A stretch of 64,000 bases of DNA from Demequina sp. B12. GTDB lineage: Bacteria; Actinomycetota; Actinomycetes; Actinomycetales; Demequinaceae. The stretch is taken from positions 62,001-126,000 of the forward strand of contig NZ_JAPEHU010000002.1 of the NCBI RefSeq assembly GCF_028823635.1, written 5' to 3'. This document shows, piece after piece, positions 1 to 8,473 of this stretch; position 1 is the stretch's first letter; every line of letters begins with the position of its first letter. Under the pieces are notes generated by a model that was given only the letters and a program-made list of their open reading frames with translations, was not told where the DNA came from and did not search any database. The translations under genes were made by a program, and so were the position numbers.

Positions 1-1
1 C

Positions 2-358
2 CCCACAGACGCCGATGCTGAGGCGATCGTGAAGCTCCTCGCCGGTGGCCAGCGCCACGTTTCTGTGGGCGAAGGAAACGGTCCCGTCAACGCGCTCGAC
101 CATGCGCTCAGGACCGCGCTGGTGGCGGCGTATCCCGAGATCGACCACTTCGAGCTGACCGACTTCAAGGTCCGCATCATGGAAGCTTCCCACGGCACCG
201 ACGCTGTGACTCGTGTCCTCATCACCACCGTTCACCGCGAGACAGGGGAGACCTGGCGCACGGTGGGCGTGGGCCCGAACATCATCGAGGCCGCATGGGA
301 GTCCATGGTGGATTCGCTGGTCTACGGATTGTTGAAGGCCGGTGTGGAGCGCCGGTAA
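2..358 (+). CDS. cimA: Citramalate synthase, C-terminal part (5' end outside window)
   Basis: Only the last 118 codons are present; the frame is open to the left edge. The segment matches the C-terminal LeuA-type regulatory/dimerisation domain, with the features AEGNGPVNALDxALR-like near the start, DFKVRI in the middle, and a closing GVGPNIIEAAWESMVDSL block. That closing block is typical of citramalate synthases rather than of classical 2-isopropylmalate synthase. The family condenses pyruvate with acetyl-CoA to citramalate for isoleucine synthesis, and this domain carries the feedback site. The catalytic TIM barrel lies outside the window, so LeuA cannot be fully excluded. A 73 bp gap follows before the ligase gene, which has its own promoter. 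Confidence 0.8.
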   Translation, partial: PTDADAEAIVKLLAGGQRHVSVGEGNGPVNALDHALRTALVAAYPEIDHFELTDFKVRIMEASHGTDAVTRVLITTVHRETGETWRTVGVGPNIIEAAWESMVDSLVYGLLKAGVERR

Positions 359-419
359 TGCGGCGCGCGTTCGGCTACGCCGGTAACGAAACGGGTCAAT
401 CAACGATCTGAGCCGTGGA

Positions 420-425
420 CACAAT
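420..425 (+). promoter_or_regulatory. -10 hexamer for leaderless lplA
   Basis: CACAAT ends 6 nt before the ATG at 432 and no Shine-Dalgarno sequence is present, so the transcript probably starts at or next to the start codon. Confidence 0.5.
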
Positions 426-431
426 GGATCC

Positions 432-1481
432 ATGCACGGTGAGTACAAGGTTCCAGGCGGCAAACTCGTGGTCGCGGATGTTGAAGTATCCGGCGACAGC
501 CTGTCGCGAGTCGTCATCTCCGGTGACTTCTTCCTTGAGCCTGCGGAAGCACTGCTCGACATTCGGCTCGCCCTCACGGGCCTGCCTGCCAACTCCACCG
601 TGGGAACGCTCGCGGCGGTCGTGGAGCGGGCAGCCGGACCAGACGCTCACTTTGTGGGGTTCAGTCCGGAAGCAGTCGCGATCGCAGTGCGGCGCGCGCT
701 CGGTCACGCCACCAGCTGGGGTGACCACACGTTCGACATCCTCCACGATGAGCCCCGTGAGCCTCACCTGCAGATGGCACTCGATGACGTCATCACACGG
801 GAGGTAGCGGCAGGCCGGCGCGCGCCCACGCTACGTATCTGGGAGTGGGCGTCCAACGCCGTCATCATCGGATCGTTCCAGTCGCTGCGCAATGAGGTTG
901 ACCCTGAGGGTGCCGCCAAGCACGACATCACCGTCACTCGCCGTGTGTCCGGCGGTGGCGCGATGTTTGTGCAGCCGGGCAACACCATCACCTATTCGCT
1001 GTCGGTACCGACGTCCCTCGTGGAGGGACTGTCGTTTGAGCAGTCCTACGCCTTCCTAGACGACTGGGTGCTGGGTGCCCTCGCTGACGTGGGAATCAAA
1101 GCCCGCTATGTGCCCTTGAACGACATCGCTTCCGAGGCGGGCAAGATCGCCGGCGCCGCCCAGAAGCGATACTCCTCAGGAGCGGTGCTTCACCACGTGA
1201 CCATGGCGTACGACATCGACGCGGACGCCATGCTGGAAACGCTGCGCATCGGCCGCGAGAAGATGTCAGACAAAGGCACCAAGAGCGCTAACAAGCGCGT
1301 GGACCCTCTGCGCAGTCAGACGGGGATGGCCCGCGAAGACGTGATCGCCGCGTTCCTCGACCACTTTGCTAGCCGCTATGCGACCCAATCCAGCGCGGTC
1401 TCCCCGGACGAACTCGCCAAGGCTCAGGCGGAAGTGGACAGCAAGTTCTCCACTCCCGAGTGGATCGGGTTGGTGCCGTAA
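432..1481 (+). CDS. lplA: Lipoate--protein ligase A
   Basis: 349 residues. The catalytic BPL/LplA domain occupies roughly residues 95-320, with the nucleotide-binding motif RRVSGGGAMF at 170-179 and the adenylate lysine in KIAGAAQ at 238-244. Residues 1-90 resemble the small accessory domain that lies at the C-terminus of E. coli LplA, so here the domain order is swapped, an arrangement known in other bacteria. The enzyme activates lipoate with ATP and attaches it to the lipoyl domains of 2-oxoacid dehydrogenases and GcvH. The ATG at 432 is preferred because a -10 element sits 6 nt upstream. It is convergent with the metal transporter gene. Confidence 0.9.
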   Translation: MHGEYKVPGGKLVVADVEVSGDSLSRVVISGDFFLEPAEALLDIRLALTGLPANSTVGTLAAVVERAAGPDAHFVGFSPEAVAIAVRRALGHATSWGDHTFDILHDEPREPHLQMALDDVITREVAAGRRAPTLRIWEWASNAVIIGSFQSLRNEVDPEGAAKHDITVTRRVSGGGAMFVQPGNTITYSLSVPTSLVEGLSFEQSYAFLDDWVLGALADVGIKARYVPLNDIASEAGKIAGAAQKRYSSGAVLHHVTMAYDIDADAMLETLRIGREKMSDKGTKSANKRVDPLRSQTGMAREDVIAAFLDHFASRYATQSSAVSPDELAKAQAEVDSKFSTPEWIGLVP

Positions 1482-1511
1482 CTGGGCCAGCGGAAAACCC
1501 GCCTGAAAACT

Positions 1512-1547
1512 ACGGCGAGGGCGCGCATCGGCCCTCATCCCCGCCGT
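1512..1547. terminator. Hairpin between convergent lplA and VIT-family gene
   Basis: An outer 6 bp arm (ACGGCG, 1512-1517, with CGCCGT, 1542-1547) encloses an inner 5 bp arm (AGGGC with GCCCT). It lies between two convergent genes and probably terminates both. The hairpin contains one copy of the 11-mer discussed in the findings (1524-1534). There is no clear U-run. Confidence 0.4.
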
Positions 1548-1580
1548 GTATCTACGGCCAGGGGAAAGGGGCGCGCTGCG

Positions 1581-2291
1581 TTAGATTGCGGTACCGATCA
1601 GCGCACCGATGCCCCAGGTGATCCCCATGGCCAGCGCGCCACCCACGATGTTCCTGATGATCGCCCGCGTGCGCGGTGAGTGAGCCAGGCGCGAAGACGT
1701 GTAGCCAGTGAGTGACACTGCGATCAGCACCGCGATGTAGGTGGCGGGGACCTGGGCGGATGTGGGCACCAGCAGGATCGTCAGCAACGGCAGTAGGCCG
1801 CCCAGCGTGAAGGCGCACAGCGATGCCCACGCCGCGTGCCAGGGGTTGGTGATTTCTTCGGGGTCGATTCCCAGGTGCATCCGCGAGTGGATTCCTAGGG
1901 GATCGTGGGCGGTCTGCTCCTCGGCGGCCTTGCGCGCGGTTTCTTCGCTCATGCCCGTCTCGACATTGAGTTGGACCAGTTGTTCCAGCTCCCATTCGGG
2001 TCGTTCCTTGTGCCAGCGGGCCTCACGGCGGAGCTGGCTCTTTTCGGCATCGGACTGCGAGGACACGGACACGTACTCGCCTACACCCATCGACAATGCA
2101 CCCGCGACCACGCCTGCGACACCGGCGGCCAGAATGGCGCCGTGGTTGTCGGGAGTGGCCGCCGCCACACCGATCACTAGACCTGCGGTGGAGACGATGC
2201 CGTCGTTCGCTCCCAGCACGCCAGCACGCAGCGCATTCAGGCGCCGCGTGACGGCTTCTTCGTCAATGTTGTGGTGGTCTGTCGTGCTCAT
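1581..2291 (-). CDS. VIT1/CCC1-family Fe(II)/Mn(II) transporter
   Basis: 236 residues from the ATG at 2291. The opening TM1 segment (GVLGANDGIVSTAGLVIGV) and the following glycine-rich TM2 are diagnostic of the VIT1/CCC1 family. About five membrane segments are visible, with a charged cytoplasmic insertion around residues 85-150 rich in Glu, His and Arg, as in the metal-binding domain of plant VIT1. The family exports or sequesters iron and manganese. A longer reading starts at GTG 2300, but the ATG at 2291 has a TACTGT hexamer 7 nt upstream and is preferred. A weak DtxR/IdeR-like box lies 39-57 bp upstream, which would fit iron control. Confidence 0.85.
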   Translation of the reverse strand: MSTTDHHNIDEEAVTRRLNALRAGVLGANDGIVSTAGLVIGVAAATPDNHGAILAAGVAGVVAGALSMGVGEYVSVSSQSDAEKSQLRREARWHKERPEWELEQLVQLNVETGMSEETARKAAEEQTAHDPLGIHSRMHLGIDPEEITNPWHAAWASLCAFTLGGLLPLLTILLVPTSAQVPATYIAVLIAVSLTGYTSSRLAHSPRTRAIIRNIVGGALAMGITWGIGALIGTAI

Positions 2292-2298
2292 ACTCGCC

Positions 2299-2304
2299 AC
2301 AGTA
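2299..2304 (-). promoter_or_regulatory. -10 hexamer for leaderless VIT-family gene
   Basis: On the minus strand TACTGT is followed by 7 nt and then the ATG at 2291. This sets the start codon and puts the GTG at 2300 inside the promoter. Confidence 0.5.
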
Positions 2305-2329
2305 GAACTGCGGGTGGGGTGCGCGCTAG

Positions 2330-2348
2330 GAAGGCAAGCCTGTCTTAA
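2330..2348 (-). promoter_or_regulatory. Candidate DtxR/IdeR iron box
   Basis: The minus strand reads TTAAGACAGGCTTGCCTTC, which matches the mycobacterial iron-box consensus (TTAGGTTAGGCTAACCTAA) at roughly 11 of 19 positions, including the central AGGCT and CCT. It lies about 39-57 bp upstream of the presumed start point of the metal transporter gene. The match is imperfect and the call rests on position as much as on sequence. Confidence 0.3.
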
Positions 2349-2405
2349 GTTGGCCGAAAAGCCTGGTAGATAGGCCGAAAGAAGAACTTCGGCTGGCCAA
2401 AGAAC

Positions 2406-5099
2406 CTAGGCGGCGCCCACGTTCAGAATGTCGATCACGGGAGCTCCTGCCTCGTCGGAAGCATCGAGGTCAACGGTCGCGGTGATGGCCCAGTCGTGGT
2501 CGCCGTCCCGGTCGTCGAAGACCTGGCGCACCAGCCACATCCCTTCGGGCAGGGTGCCGTGTTCCGTCGCGGCAAGTGCGGCGACAGCAGGGCCGATGCC
2601 GTGGTCGCCCCCGGGCTCCACGAAAGTCAGCAGCGCAGCGGCGCGAGCGTCGGGGCCGATCCCGATGGCGTCGTCGCCTTGGGCCACAAACAGCGGGTCG
2701 AGCGCGTCCCGCCATGCGTTCGCGTTCCAACCGGAACGCTTGTCGAGGGCCTCCAACGCCGCGTAGTCCTCACGAGCGGCGAGTTCCACACGGCGGAACA
2801 TGGCGTTGCGGATCAGACGGCGGAACATGCGCACATTACCTGTCATGGGGCGCGCGGGGCCTGTCATCGAAGGGCTGGCGGCGGCCGATGCTGGGTCGGC
2901 ATCGTCGCCCAGGGACACCTCCGGGTTCTGGAGGCGTTCCCACTCGTCCAGCAGCGATGAATCGGTTCCCCGGACGAGTTCGCCCAGCCAGTCGGTGATG
3001 GCGGCTACATCGTCCGTGCGGTGTTCCTCGGGAACGGTCTGGCGCAATGCTCGGTAGGCCTCCGCCAGGTACCGCAGGACCACGCCTTCGGTGCGTTCCA
3101 GGCCGTACACGGAGACCAGATCGCCGAAGGACATGGCCTTTTCAAGCATGTCCCGCACCACGGACTTGGGGGACAGTTCTGCATCCAAGATCCAGGGGTT
3201 CGTGCGCCGGTAGCTGACGAACGCAGGCTCCAGGAGGTCTGCGAGTGGCTGGGGCCACGTGACCTCTTCGAGCAACTCCATGCGTTCCTCGTATTCGATG
3301 CCGTCGGCCTTCATCGCCGCGACCGCTTCACCGCGTGCGGCGTTCTGTTGTGCGAGCAGAATCTGACGCGGATCGGACAGCGTGGATTCAATCACGGACA
3401 CCACGTCGAGCGCGTGGTCAGGGCTGTCCACGTTGAGCAGGTCCATTGCCGCCAACGCGAAGGGGGACAAGGGCTGATTGAGGGCAAAGTTGCGTGGCAC
3501 GTCTACGGTGAGACGGACCGATGGACGCTCGCCGCGCGGGTGCGAGGGGTCGGGAATGCGTACCCGCTCCACGACGCCAGCGATCCGTAGTGAGCGGTAG
3601 ATCCGCAACGCCTGGCGGGCGTGCTTGGAACGCTGCGCGGGCGTCTCGTGGACTGCCTCGAGCAGGTCGCGCATGGCCTGCACAGGGTCCTGGGCGGGAC
3701 GGTCCAATGCGGCGTTCTCTGTGCCGCGGGATAGGAGGTTCAGCACCATGGCGTGCGTGACCGCAAACGACGAGGTGAGCGGCTCTGGTGGTGCGTCGCG
3801 CAGGCGCTCAAATGTCGCATCGGTCCAGTTCACTGAGCCCGCGGGGGCACTCTTGCGGACAATGTTCTTGCGTTTCTTGGGGTCGTCGCCGGCCTTCGCG
3901 AGCGCTTTGCGGTTCTCGATGACGTGTTCGGGGGCCATCACGATCACGGAGCCTTCGGTGTCGAAGCCGGCGCGCCCGGCGCGGCCCGCGATCTGGTGGA
4001 ACTCGCGGGTGCTGAGGTGACGCATCCGTTCGCCGTCGTACTTCACCAGCGAGGTCAACAGCACGGTGCGGATGGGCACGTTGATGCCGACTCCGAGGGT
4101 GTCGGTGCCGCAGACCACTTTGAGAAGTCCCTGTTGGGTGAGGCGTTCCACGATGCGCCGGTACTTGGGCAGCATGCCCGCGTGGTGAACACCAATGCCG
4201 GCTCGCAAGAACTTCGACAGCGTTTTGCCAAAGCCGGTGCCAAAGCGAGTGCCGTCCAGGGCGTCGGCAATGACGGCACGCTCGCTCTTGGACGCGAGGT
4301 TCATGCTGAGCAGCGACTGGGCACGCTCCACGGCATCCTTTTGGGTGAAGTGGACGACGTAGGCCGGGGACTTGTCTGACTGGACAATGCGTTCCACGAC
4401 TTCCGGCAGCGGGTCCAGGCTGTAGTCGAAGCTGAGGGGGACGGGCCGCTCAAGCGTGGTGACCTCGGCAACGGAGCGGTCGGAGCGGCTTTCTAGGTCT
4501 TCCACGAGCCAACTGGTGTCACCCAGGGTGGCGGACATCAACACGAACTGGGTGTGGGGCAGTTCGAGCAGCGGCACCTGCCAGGCCCATCCGCGCTGCG
4601 GGTCGGAGTAGAAGTGGAACTCGTCCATGACCACCAGCGAGGCGTCCGTGGCGGCACCGTCGCGCAGGGCGAGGTTCGCGAGGATCTCCGCGGTGCAGCA
4701 GATGATGGGCGCGTCCGGGTTCACGGCGCTGTCGCCGGTCATGAGTCCCACGTTCGCGGAGCCGAACAACTCGATCAGCGCAAAGAACTTCTCGCTCACC
4801 AGGGCCTTGAGCGGCGCCGTGTAGAAGGTGCGGCCGCCGGTGCCCGCCTGGTGCGCGGCGAGGGCGGCGAAGTGGGCGCCGGCCGCGACCAGCGACTTCC
4901 CCGAGCCGGTGGGCGTCGCCAGGACCACGTGCGAGCCGGAGACGATCTCGATGAGAGCCTCGTCCTGGTGCGGGTACAGCGGCAGGCCGGTCCCCTCCGC
5001 CCACGTCGCGAAGGCCTCGTAGAGCGCGTCGGGGTCGGGCGCGACTCCCTGCTCGGGCTGGGGGAGGCGGTTCAGGAGGGTGGCGTCGGCGGAAGTCAT
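2406..5099 (-). CDS. DEAD/DEAH-box superfamily 2 helicase (DUF3516 type)
   Basis: About 897 residues. The two RecA-like domains are clear: Walker A (ATPTGSGKS), the Walker B variant DEFHFYSD, motif III (LMSATL), and motif VI (HQIAGRAGRAGFD). The C-terminal 350 or so residues form the DUF3516 region found in a family of large actinobacterial helicases. It probably acts on RNA or DNA, but the substrate is not established. Three in-frame starts exist: GTG 5165, ATG 5108 and ATG 5099. GACAAT ends 7 nt before 5099, the same layout as at other genes here, so 5099 is preferred. The gene lies just downstream of an unrecognised gene on the same strand. Confidence 0.85.
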   Translation of the reverse strand: MTSADATLLNRLPQPEQGVAPDPDALYEAFATWAEGTGLPLYPHQDEALIEIVSGSHVVLATPTGSGKSLVAAGAHFAALAAHQAGTGGRTFYTAPLKALVSEKFFALIELFGSANVGLMTGDSAVNPDAPIICCTAEILANLALRDGAATDASLVVMDEFHFYSDPQRGWAWQVPLLELPHTQFVLMSATLGDTSWLVEDLESRSDRSVAEVTTLERPVPLSFDYSLDPLPEVVERIVQSDKSPAYVVHFTQKDAVERAQSLLSMNLASKSERAVIADALDGTRFGTGFGKTLSKFLRAGIGVHHAGMLPKYRRIVERLTQQGLLKVVCGTDTLGVGINVPIRTVLLTSLVKYDGERMRHLSTREFHQIAGRAGRAGFDTEGSVIVMAPEHVIENRKALAKAGDDPKKRKNIVRKSAPAGSVNWTDATFERLRDAPPEPLTSSFAVTHAMVLNLLSRGTENAALDRPAQDPVQAMRDLLEAVHETPAQRSKHARQALRIYRSLRIAGVVERVRIPDPSHPRGERPSVRLTVDVPRNFALNQPLSPFALAAMDLLNVDSPDHALDVVSVIESTLSDPRQILLAQQNAARGEAVAAMKADGIEYEERMELLEEVTWPQPLADLLEPAFVSYRRTNPWILDAELSPKSVVRDMLEKAMSFGDLVSVYGLERTEGVVLRYLAEAYRALRQTVPEEHRTDDVAAITDWLGELVRGTDSSLLDEWERLQNPEVSLGDDADPASAAASPSMTGPARPMTGNVRMFRRLIRNAMFRRVELAAREDYAALEALDKRSGWNANAWRDALDPLFVAQGDDAIGIGPDARAAALLTFVEPGGDHGIGPAVAALAATEHGTLPEGMWLVRQVFDDRDGDHDWAITATVDLDASDEAGAPVIDILNVGAA

Positions 5100-5106
5100 C
5101 GCGGCC

Positions 5107-5112
5107 ATTGTC
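5107..5112 (-). promoter_or_regulatory. -10 hexamer for the helicase gene
   Basis: On the minus strand GACAAT is followed by 7 nt and the ATG at 5099. The first position departs from the TANNNT consensus. Confidence 0.4.
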
Positions 5113-5183
5113 TCGTGAAGGGCCGATGCGGCGCTCGCGGCCGTGTGGCGAGGTTCAGCGCCCACTCAGCCTGTTGCAACTGT

Positions 5184-5924
5184 TCACGGCAACACCTGGA
5201 AGATTGCGGCATAGGCGCCGCGTCGCACATCGGCTTTGAAACTCATCATGTCTGATGCCGCGGCCGTCTCGAGGACGACATCGAACCCAAGGCGTCCGGA
5301 CGCCGCCCGAGCATGTGCCGAACAACGATCGAACCAGGAGTCGAAGGCCTTCTTGGTTGGGCGGGCGGTGGACTTAGTCTTCCGAGAGTCGCGTAAGTCC
5401 CACAGCACCACGTAGTTCTCAGACGCGTACCCTCTGGGGGCGTCCGCGTCGGCGCGACGTGAAGCAAAGTCGTTGCGCGCGTCGTGGAGTTTCAAAGCGT
5501 CCGACTCAAGCTTCTCGTCCCGCGGTGGGCGCGCACGCGGCCGAGGTTCCGCTTTTCCGAACTCGATGCGCGTCTCCACTTGCCGCCGCGAGTTGAAGAG
5601 AGAGATGTCGATGTGACCGGAACTCGCATAGGTGCCGCCTGGACGGGTCCAAGTCAGGGGCCTCTCCCACACAGCCACGTTCCCGTGCGATTCGAAGTCC
5701 TGGCGCGCGAGCTGGCCGAACTCGTACACGACCGTCGTCTCGTACACATCGTGGCGATACGTGGCGAGCGATCCCGGAGCTTGGATCGAGTCGGCAACGG
5801 CGTCCATGGCCTCCCGACGGGTGCCTGCGATCTCGACTGCGGCCAGCGTGAGGCGAAGTAGATCTTGGAGGTTGCGCCGCGCCTCGGGAGGCCGTCCACG
5901 ACTCTCATAGCGTTCCCGGTACAT
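5184..5924 (-). CDS. Unrecognised protein, possible PD-(D/E)xK-like core
   Basis: 246 residues; I do not recognise the family. It is soluble, Arg/Asp-rich and has no signal peptide or membrane segment. Around residues 95-125 there is a segment reading SSGHIDISLF, then about nine residues, then VETRIEFGKAE. An Asp followed by a beta-strand carrying Glu and Lys recalls the PD-(D/E)xK nuclease fold, but the Glu-Lys spacing is one residue too long, so this is only a hint. The ATG at 5924 has a good Shine-Dalgarno (AGGAGGG, 7 nt spacing) and a promoter about 50 bp upstream. It ends 18 bp before the earliest helicase start and may be cotranscribed with it. Confidence 0.65.
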   Translation of the reverse strand: MYRERYESRGRPPEARRNLQDLLRLTLAAVEIAGTRREAMDAVADSIQAPGSLATYRHDVYETTVVYEFGQLARQDFESHGNVAVWERPLTWTRPGGTYASSGHIDISLFNSRRQVETRIEFGKAEPRPRARPPRDEKLESDALKLHDARNDFASRRADADAPRGYASENYVVLWDLRDSRKTKSTARPTKKAFDSWFDRCSAHARAASGRLGFDVVLETAAASDMMSFKADVRRGAYAAIFQVLP

Positions 5925-5972
5925 GGGACATCCCTCCTGCTCAGGTCTGCGACTTGTCTGCTTCAGAGACTT

Positions 5973-6000
5973 AACTTAGAAGCGCACTTGCGCCTCGCAA
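5973..6000 (-). promoter_or_regulatory. Promoter of the unrecognised gene
   Basis: On the minus strand TTGCGA (5995-6000) is separated by 16 bp from TAAGTT (5973-5978), upstream of the Shine-Dalgarno-led ATG at 5924. Confidence 0.45.
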
Positions 6001-6043
6001 GGAGGATCGCGCACGTAGGGCCAGAACAGGCGCCTTCGCCGAG

Positions 6044-6781
6044 TCAGGTCTGCGCGCGGTCGCCCATGACGGCGGTCCCGACCCGCACCATGGTGGCGCC
6101 CTCCGCGATGGCCCACTCGAGGTCACGCGACATGCCCATCGACAGGTGCCAGGCGTCTGCCAGAGGGAACTCGCCGCGCTCCGAACGGATGAGCGCCGCA
6201 TCCCGGATGTCTCGCAGGCGCCGGTAGCCGGCTCGCACCGCGTCCTCGTCGTCCGAGTTGAGCCCGATGGTCATGAAGCCGGTCACCGTGAGACCGGGCA
6301 GAGCCTGGACCTGTGTTGCCAGCGCGAGGGCCTCCTCCGGGGCCACCCCGGCCTTCGACTCCTCGCCCGAGACGTTGACCTGGATCATCACCTCGAGGTC
6401 CCGCTCGGCCTCGAGACACAGGCGCGACAGCCGTTCCGCAAGGCGCATGGAGTCGACGGTCTGCACGCAGTCCGCGTACTCGACCGCGATGCCAGCCTTG
6501 TTGCGCTGCAGTTGCCCGATCACGTGCACGCGCGCCCCGGCCGCCCGCAGAGCCGCGCCCTTCTCCGCAAGCTCCTGCATGCGCGACTCGCCCACGACGG
6601 CACCTCCCGCCGCAACGACAGCCGCCGCCGCATCGGCGTCCCAGGTCTTGGTCGCGACCAGCACCTGGACTCCGGCGCCGGCGCGGCCGCACTGCGCCTC
6701 CGCGATGTGCACACGCGCCTTGACCTCCTCGAGGCGTGCGGCGGGGTTCCACTGGTCGGGGGCGGCGGAGAGCGGGGTCAT
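6044..6781 (-). CDS. yggS: YggS/PROSC-family pyridoxal-phosphate homeostasis protein
   Basis: 245 residues, the normal size for the family. The PLP lysine is in VLVATKTWD near residue 45. The GESRMQEL segment (usually GENxxQE), the IGQLQRNK motif and the C-terminal MGMSRDLEWAI are all present. The protein binds PLP, buffers its free level and affects amino-acid balance; it has no proven enzymatic activity. The ATG at 6781 overlaps the TGA of the upstream deacylase gene by 4 nt, so the two are translationally coupled. A longer frame continues upstream of this ATG, but it only runs antisense to ybaK and rnhA sequence. Confidence 0.93.
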   Translation of the reverse strand: MTPLSAAPDQWNPAARLEEVKARVHIAEAQCGRAGAGVQVLVATKTWDADAAAAVVAAGGAVVGESRMQELAEKGAALRAAGARVHVIGQLQRNKAGIAVEYADCVQTVDSMRLAERLSRLCLEAERDLEVMIQVNVSGEESKAGVAPEEALALATQVQALPGLTVTGFMTIGLNSDDEDAVRAGYRRLRDIRDAALIRSERGEFPLADAWHLSMGMSRDLEWAIAEGATMVRVGTAVMGDRAQT

Positions 6782-7272
6782 GAGTCCTTCCGGATGGTGG
6801 CGACGGCGGCGCCAGTGAGGCGCACCAGGTCCGTCGGGGCGAGAGAGAGGTCGAGTCCGCGCTGGCCGCCGGAGACGTAGACGCGGTCCAGGTCGAGTGC
6901 GCTGGAGTCCAGCACTGCCGGCAGGCGCTTGCGTCCGCCCAGCGGCGAGATGCCGCCCACGACGTAGCCGGTGGCTCGCTCGGCATCGGCGGGGTCGGCC
7001 ATAGTCGCGCGCTTGGCGCCCAGGGCCTTGGCGACTGCCTTGACGTCGAGCGTGCCGTCGACGGGGGTGATCGCCATGGACAGCGTGCCGTCCGCAAGAA
7101 CGCAGAGCGTCTTGAAAACCTGCGCCGGCGGGACTCCCAGCGCGGCGGCGGCCTCGAGGCCGTAGGACAGCTCCGAGGCAGGATCGTGCTCGTACGGGTG
7201 CAGTTCGTGCGCGATGCCGGCTCGGATCAACGCGGCGACAGCGGGGGTGCTGGCGGAGGCGCGGCGCGGCAT
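6778..7272 (-). CDS. ybaK: YbaK/EbsC-family Cys-tRNA(Pro) deacylase
   Basis: 164 residues. The family hydrolyses Cys-tRNA(Pro) formed by misacylation by prolyl-tRNA synthetase. The core [10 protein letters not shown] strand, the invariant lysine context [11 protein letters not shown] and the [17 protein letters not shown] loop are all seen. A GTG at 7278 would add two residues, but the ATG at 7272 has CACACT 7 nt upstream and is preferred. It is divergent from rnhA with about 50 bp between the two starts, and is the first gene of a two-gene unit with yggS. Confidence 0.9.
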   Translation of the reverse strand: MPRRASASTPAVAALIRAGIAHELHPYEHDPASELSYGLEAAAALGVPPAQVFKTLCVLADGTLSMAITPVDGTLDVKAVAKALGAKRATMADPADAERATGYVVGGISPLGGRKRLPAVLDSSALDLDRVYVSGGQRGLDLSLAPTDLVRLTGAAVATIRKDS

Positions 7273-7279
7273 GGCCACC

Positions 7280-7285
7280 AGTGTG
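7280..7285 (-). promoter_or_regulatory. -10 hexamer for leaderless ybaK
   Basis: On the minus strand CACACT is followed by 7 nt and the ATG at 7272. Confidence 0.4.
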
Positions 7286-7313
7286 CCGCATCAGGCGGGA
7301 TGCGCCCATGGCC

Positions 7314-7319
7314 TATCGT
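7314..7319 (+). promoter_or_regulatory. -10 hexamer for leaderless rnhA
   Basis: TATCGT is followed by 6 nt and a GTG at 7326. This favours GTG 7326 over the ATG at 7335 as the start. Confidence 0.45.
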
Positions 7320-7325
7320 GACCGC

Positions 7326-7775
7326 GTGAGCGAGATGACGCACGTGGACATGTGGACCGATGGCGCCTGCAAGGGAAACCCGGGCATCGGCGGCTGGGGC
7401 ACGCTGATGCGCTCCGGCGGAAAGGAACGGGAGCTCTTCGGCGGCGAGAAGGAGACCACCAACAACCGCATGGAGCTCACAGCTGTGATCGAAGGGCTGG
7501 CCGCGCTCAAGCGCCCATGCCACATCACGCTCCATGTCGACTCCCAGTACGTGATGAACGGCGTCCAGTCCTGGATGAAGGGCTGGAAGCGCAATGGCTG
7601 GAAGACACGCGACAAGAAGCCCGTCAAGAACCAGGAACTGTGGATGGCGCTCGACGAGCAGGTGGCCCGCCACCAGATCGAGTGGGTCTGGGTGAAGGGC
7701 CACGCCGGCGATCCCGGCAACGAGCGTGCCGACGCACTGGCGAACATGGGCGTCGACGAGGCGCGCGGCTCCTGA
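7326..7775 (+). CDS. rnhA: Ribonuclease HI
   Basis: 149 residues. All four catalytic acidic residues are in place: Asp in [12 protein letters not shown], Glu in NNRMELTAV, Asp in HVDSQYV and Asp in GNERADALA. The basic handle region ([11 protein letters not shown]) is also present. The enzyme cuts the RNA strand of RNA/DNA hybrids. The start is set at GTG 7326 by the -10 element 6 nt upstream; ATG 7335 is the alternative. The next gene begins 2 bp after the stop, so a short operon rnhA-yigZ is likely. Confidence 0.93.
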   Translation: MSEMTHVDMWTDGACKGNPGIGGWGTLMRSGGKERELFGGEKETTNNRMELTAVIEGLAALKRPCHITLHVDSQYVMNGVQSWMKGWKRNGWKTRDKKPVKNQELWMALDEQVARHQIEWVWVKGHAGDPGNERADALANMGVDEARGS

Positions 7776-7777
7776 CC

Positions 7778-8473
7778 ATGGACGCGCTGCCGGCCACGAT
7801 CGCCGCGCCGGTCGAGTACCGGCTCGAGGTCAAGCGGTCGGTCTTCCTGGCGCACCTCGCGCCCGCGGTGTCCGTCGACGAGGCCGATGCGGTGGTCGCC
7901 GCGCGCCGCAAGGAGCACTGGGACGCGCGGCACCACTGCACCGCACTCATCTTGGGGCCGCACGCCGACCGCCAGCGCTCGAATGACGATGGCGAGCCGG
8001 CCGGGACCGCGGGCGCGCCCATGCTCGAGGTGCTGCGCCACCGCGAGGTGACCGATGTGGTGGCCGTGGTGACGCGGTGGTTCGGTGGGACGCTGCTGGG
8101 CGCCGGCGGGCTGGTGCGGGCGTACGGCAGTGCGGTGTCGGGCGCTCTCGACGCAGCGACGTGGGTCGATCGCGTCCACCTCACGCGTGTCACGGCCGAT
8201 GCGCCGCATGCCGAGGCCGGCCGCGTCCTGGCCTACCTCCACACGTGGGCGGACACCCACCGGGCCGTCCTCGACGAGCCCGAGTATGGCTCAGTCGCGC
8301 GCCTGTCGCTACGGGTGCCGCCGGAGCTCGTGGCGACTCTCCGCGCCGACATCGCTGCCCTCACCGGCGGCGCGGTTCGTGCCGTCGAGGGCGAGACGGT
8401 GGTGTTCGACCGGCCGCGAGCCCAGGAGCACGTGTCCGGCATGCCCGCGGGATGCGGCACGATGGCGCCATGA
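7778..8473 (+). CDS. IMPACT/YigZ-family protein
   Basis: 231 residues. The N-terminal UPF0029 (IMPACT) domain shows KRSVFLAHLAP, HHCTALILG, SNDDGEPAGTAGAPML and TRWFGGTLLGAGGLVRAYG, all family hallmarks. A smaller ferredoxin-like C-terminal domain (about residues 145-215) follows. The biochemical function in bacteria is not firmly established; the eukaryotic relative IMPACT regulates GCN1/GCN2. The gene starts 2 bp after rnhA and its stop overlaps the start of the exporter gene by 4 nt (ATGA). Confidence 0.88.
   Translation: MDALPATIAAPVEYRLEVKRSVFLAHLAPAVSVDEADAVVAARRKEHWDARHHCTALILGPHADRQRSNDDGEPAGTAGAPMLEVLRHREVTDVVAVVTRWFGGTLLGAGGLVRAYGSAVSGALDAATWVDRVHLTRVTADAPHAEAGRVLAYLHTWADTHRAVLDEPEYGSVARLSLRVPPELVATLRADIAALTGGAVRAVEGETVVFDRPRAQEHVSGMPAGCGTMAP
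8458..8463 (+). promoter_or_regulatory. -10 hexamer for the EamA-family gene
   Basis: CACGAT is followed by 6 nt and the ATG at 8470, inside the 3' end of the yigZ-like gene. The exporter may therefore have its own leaderless transcript as well as being read through. Confidence 0.35.

Noticed and set aside
6782-7309. Upstream in-frame extension of yggS to 7309
   Set aside because: It runs opposite the frame of ybaK, and the family N-terminus starts at the ATG at 6781.
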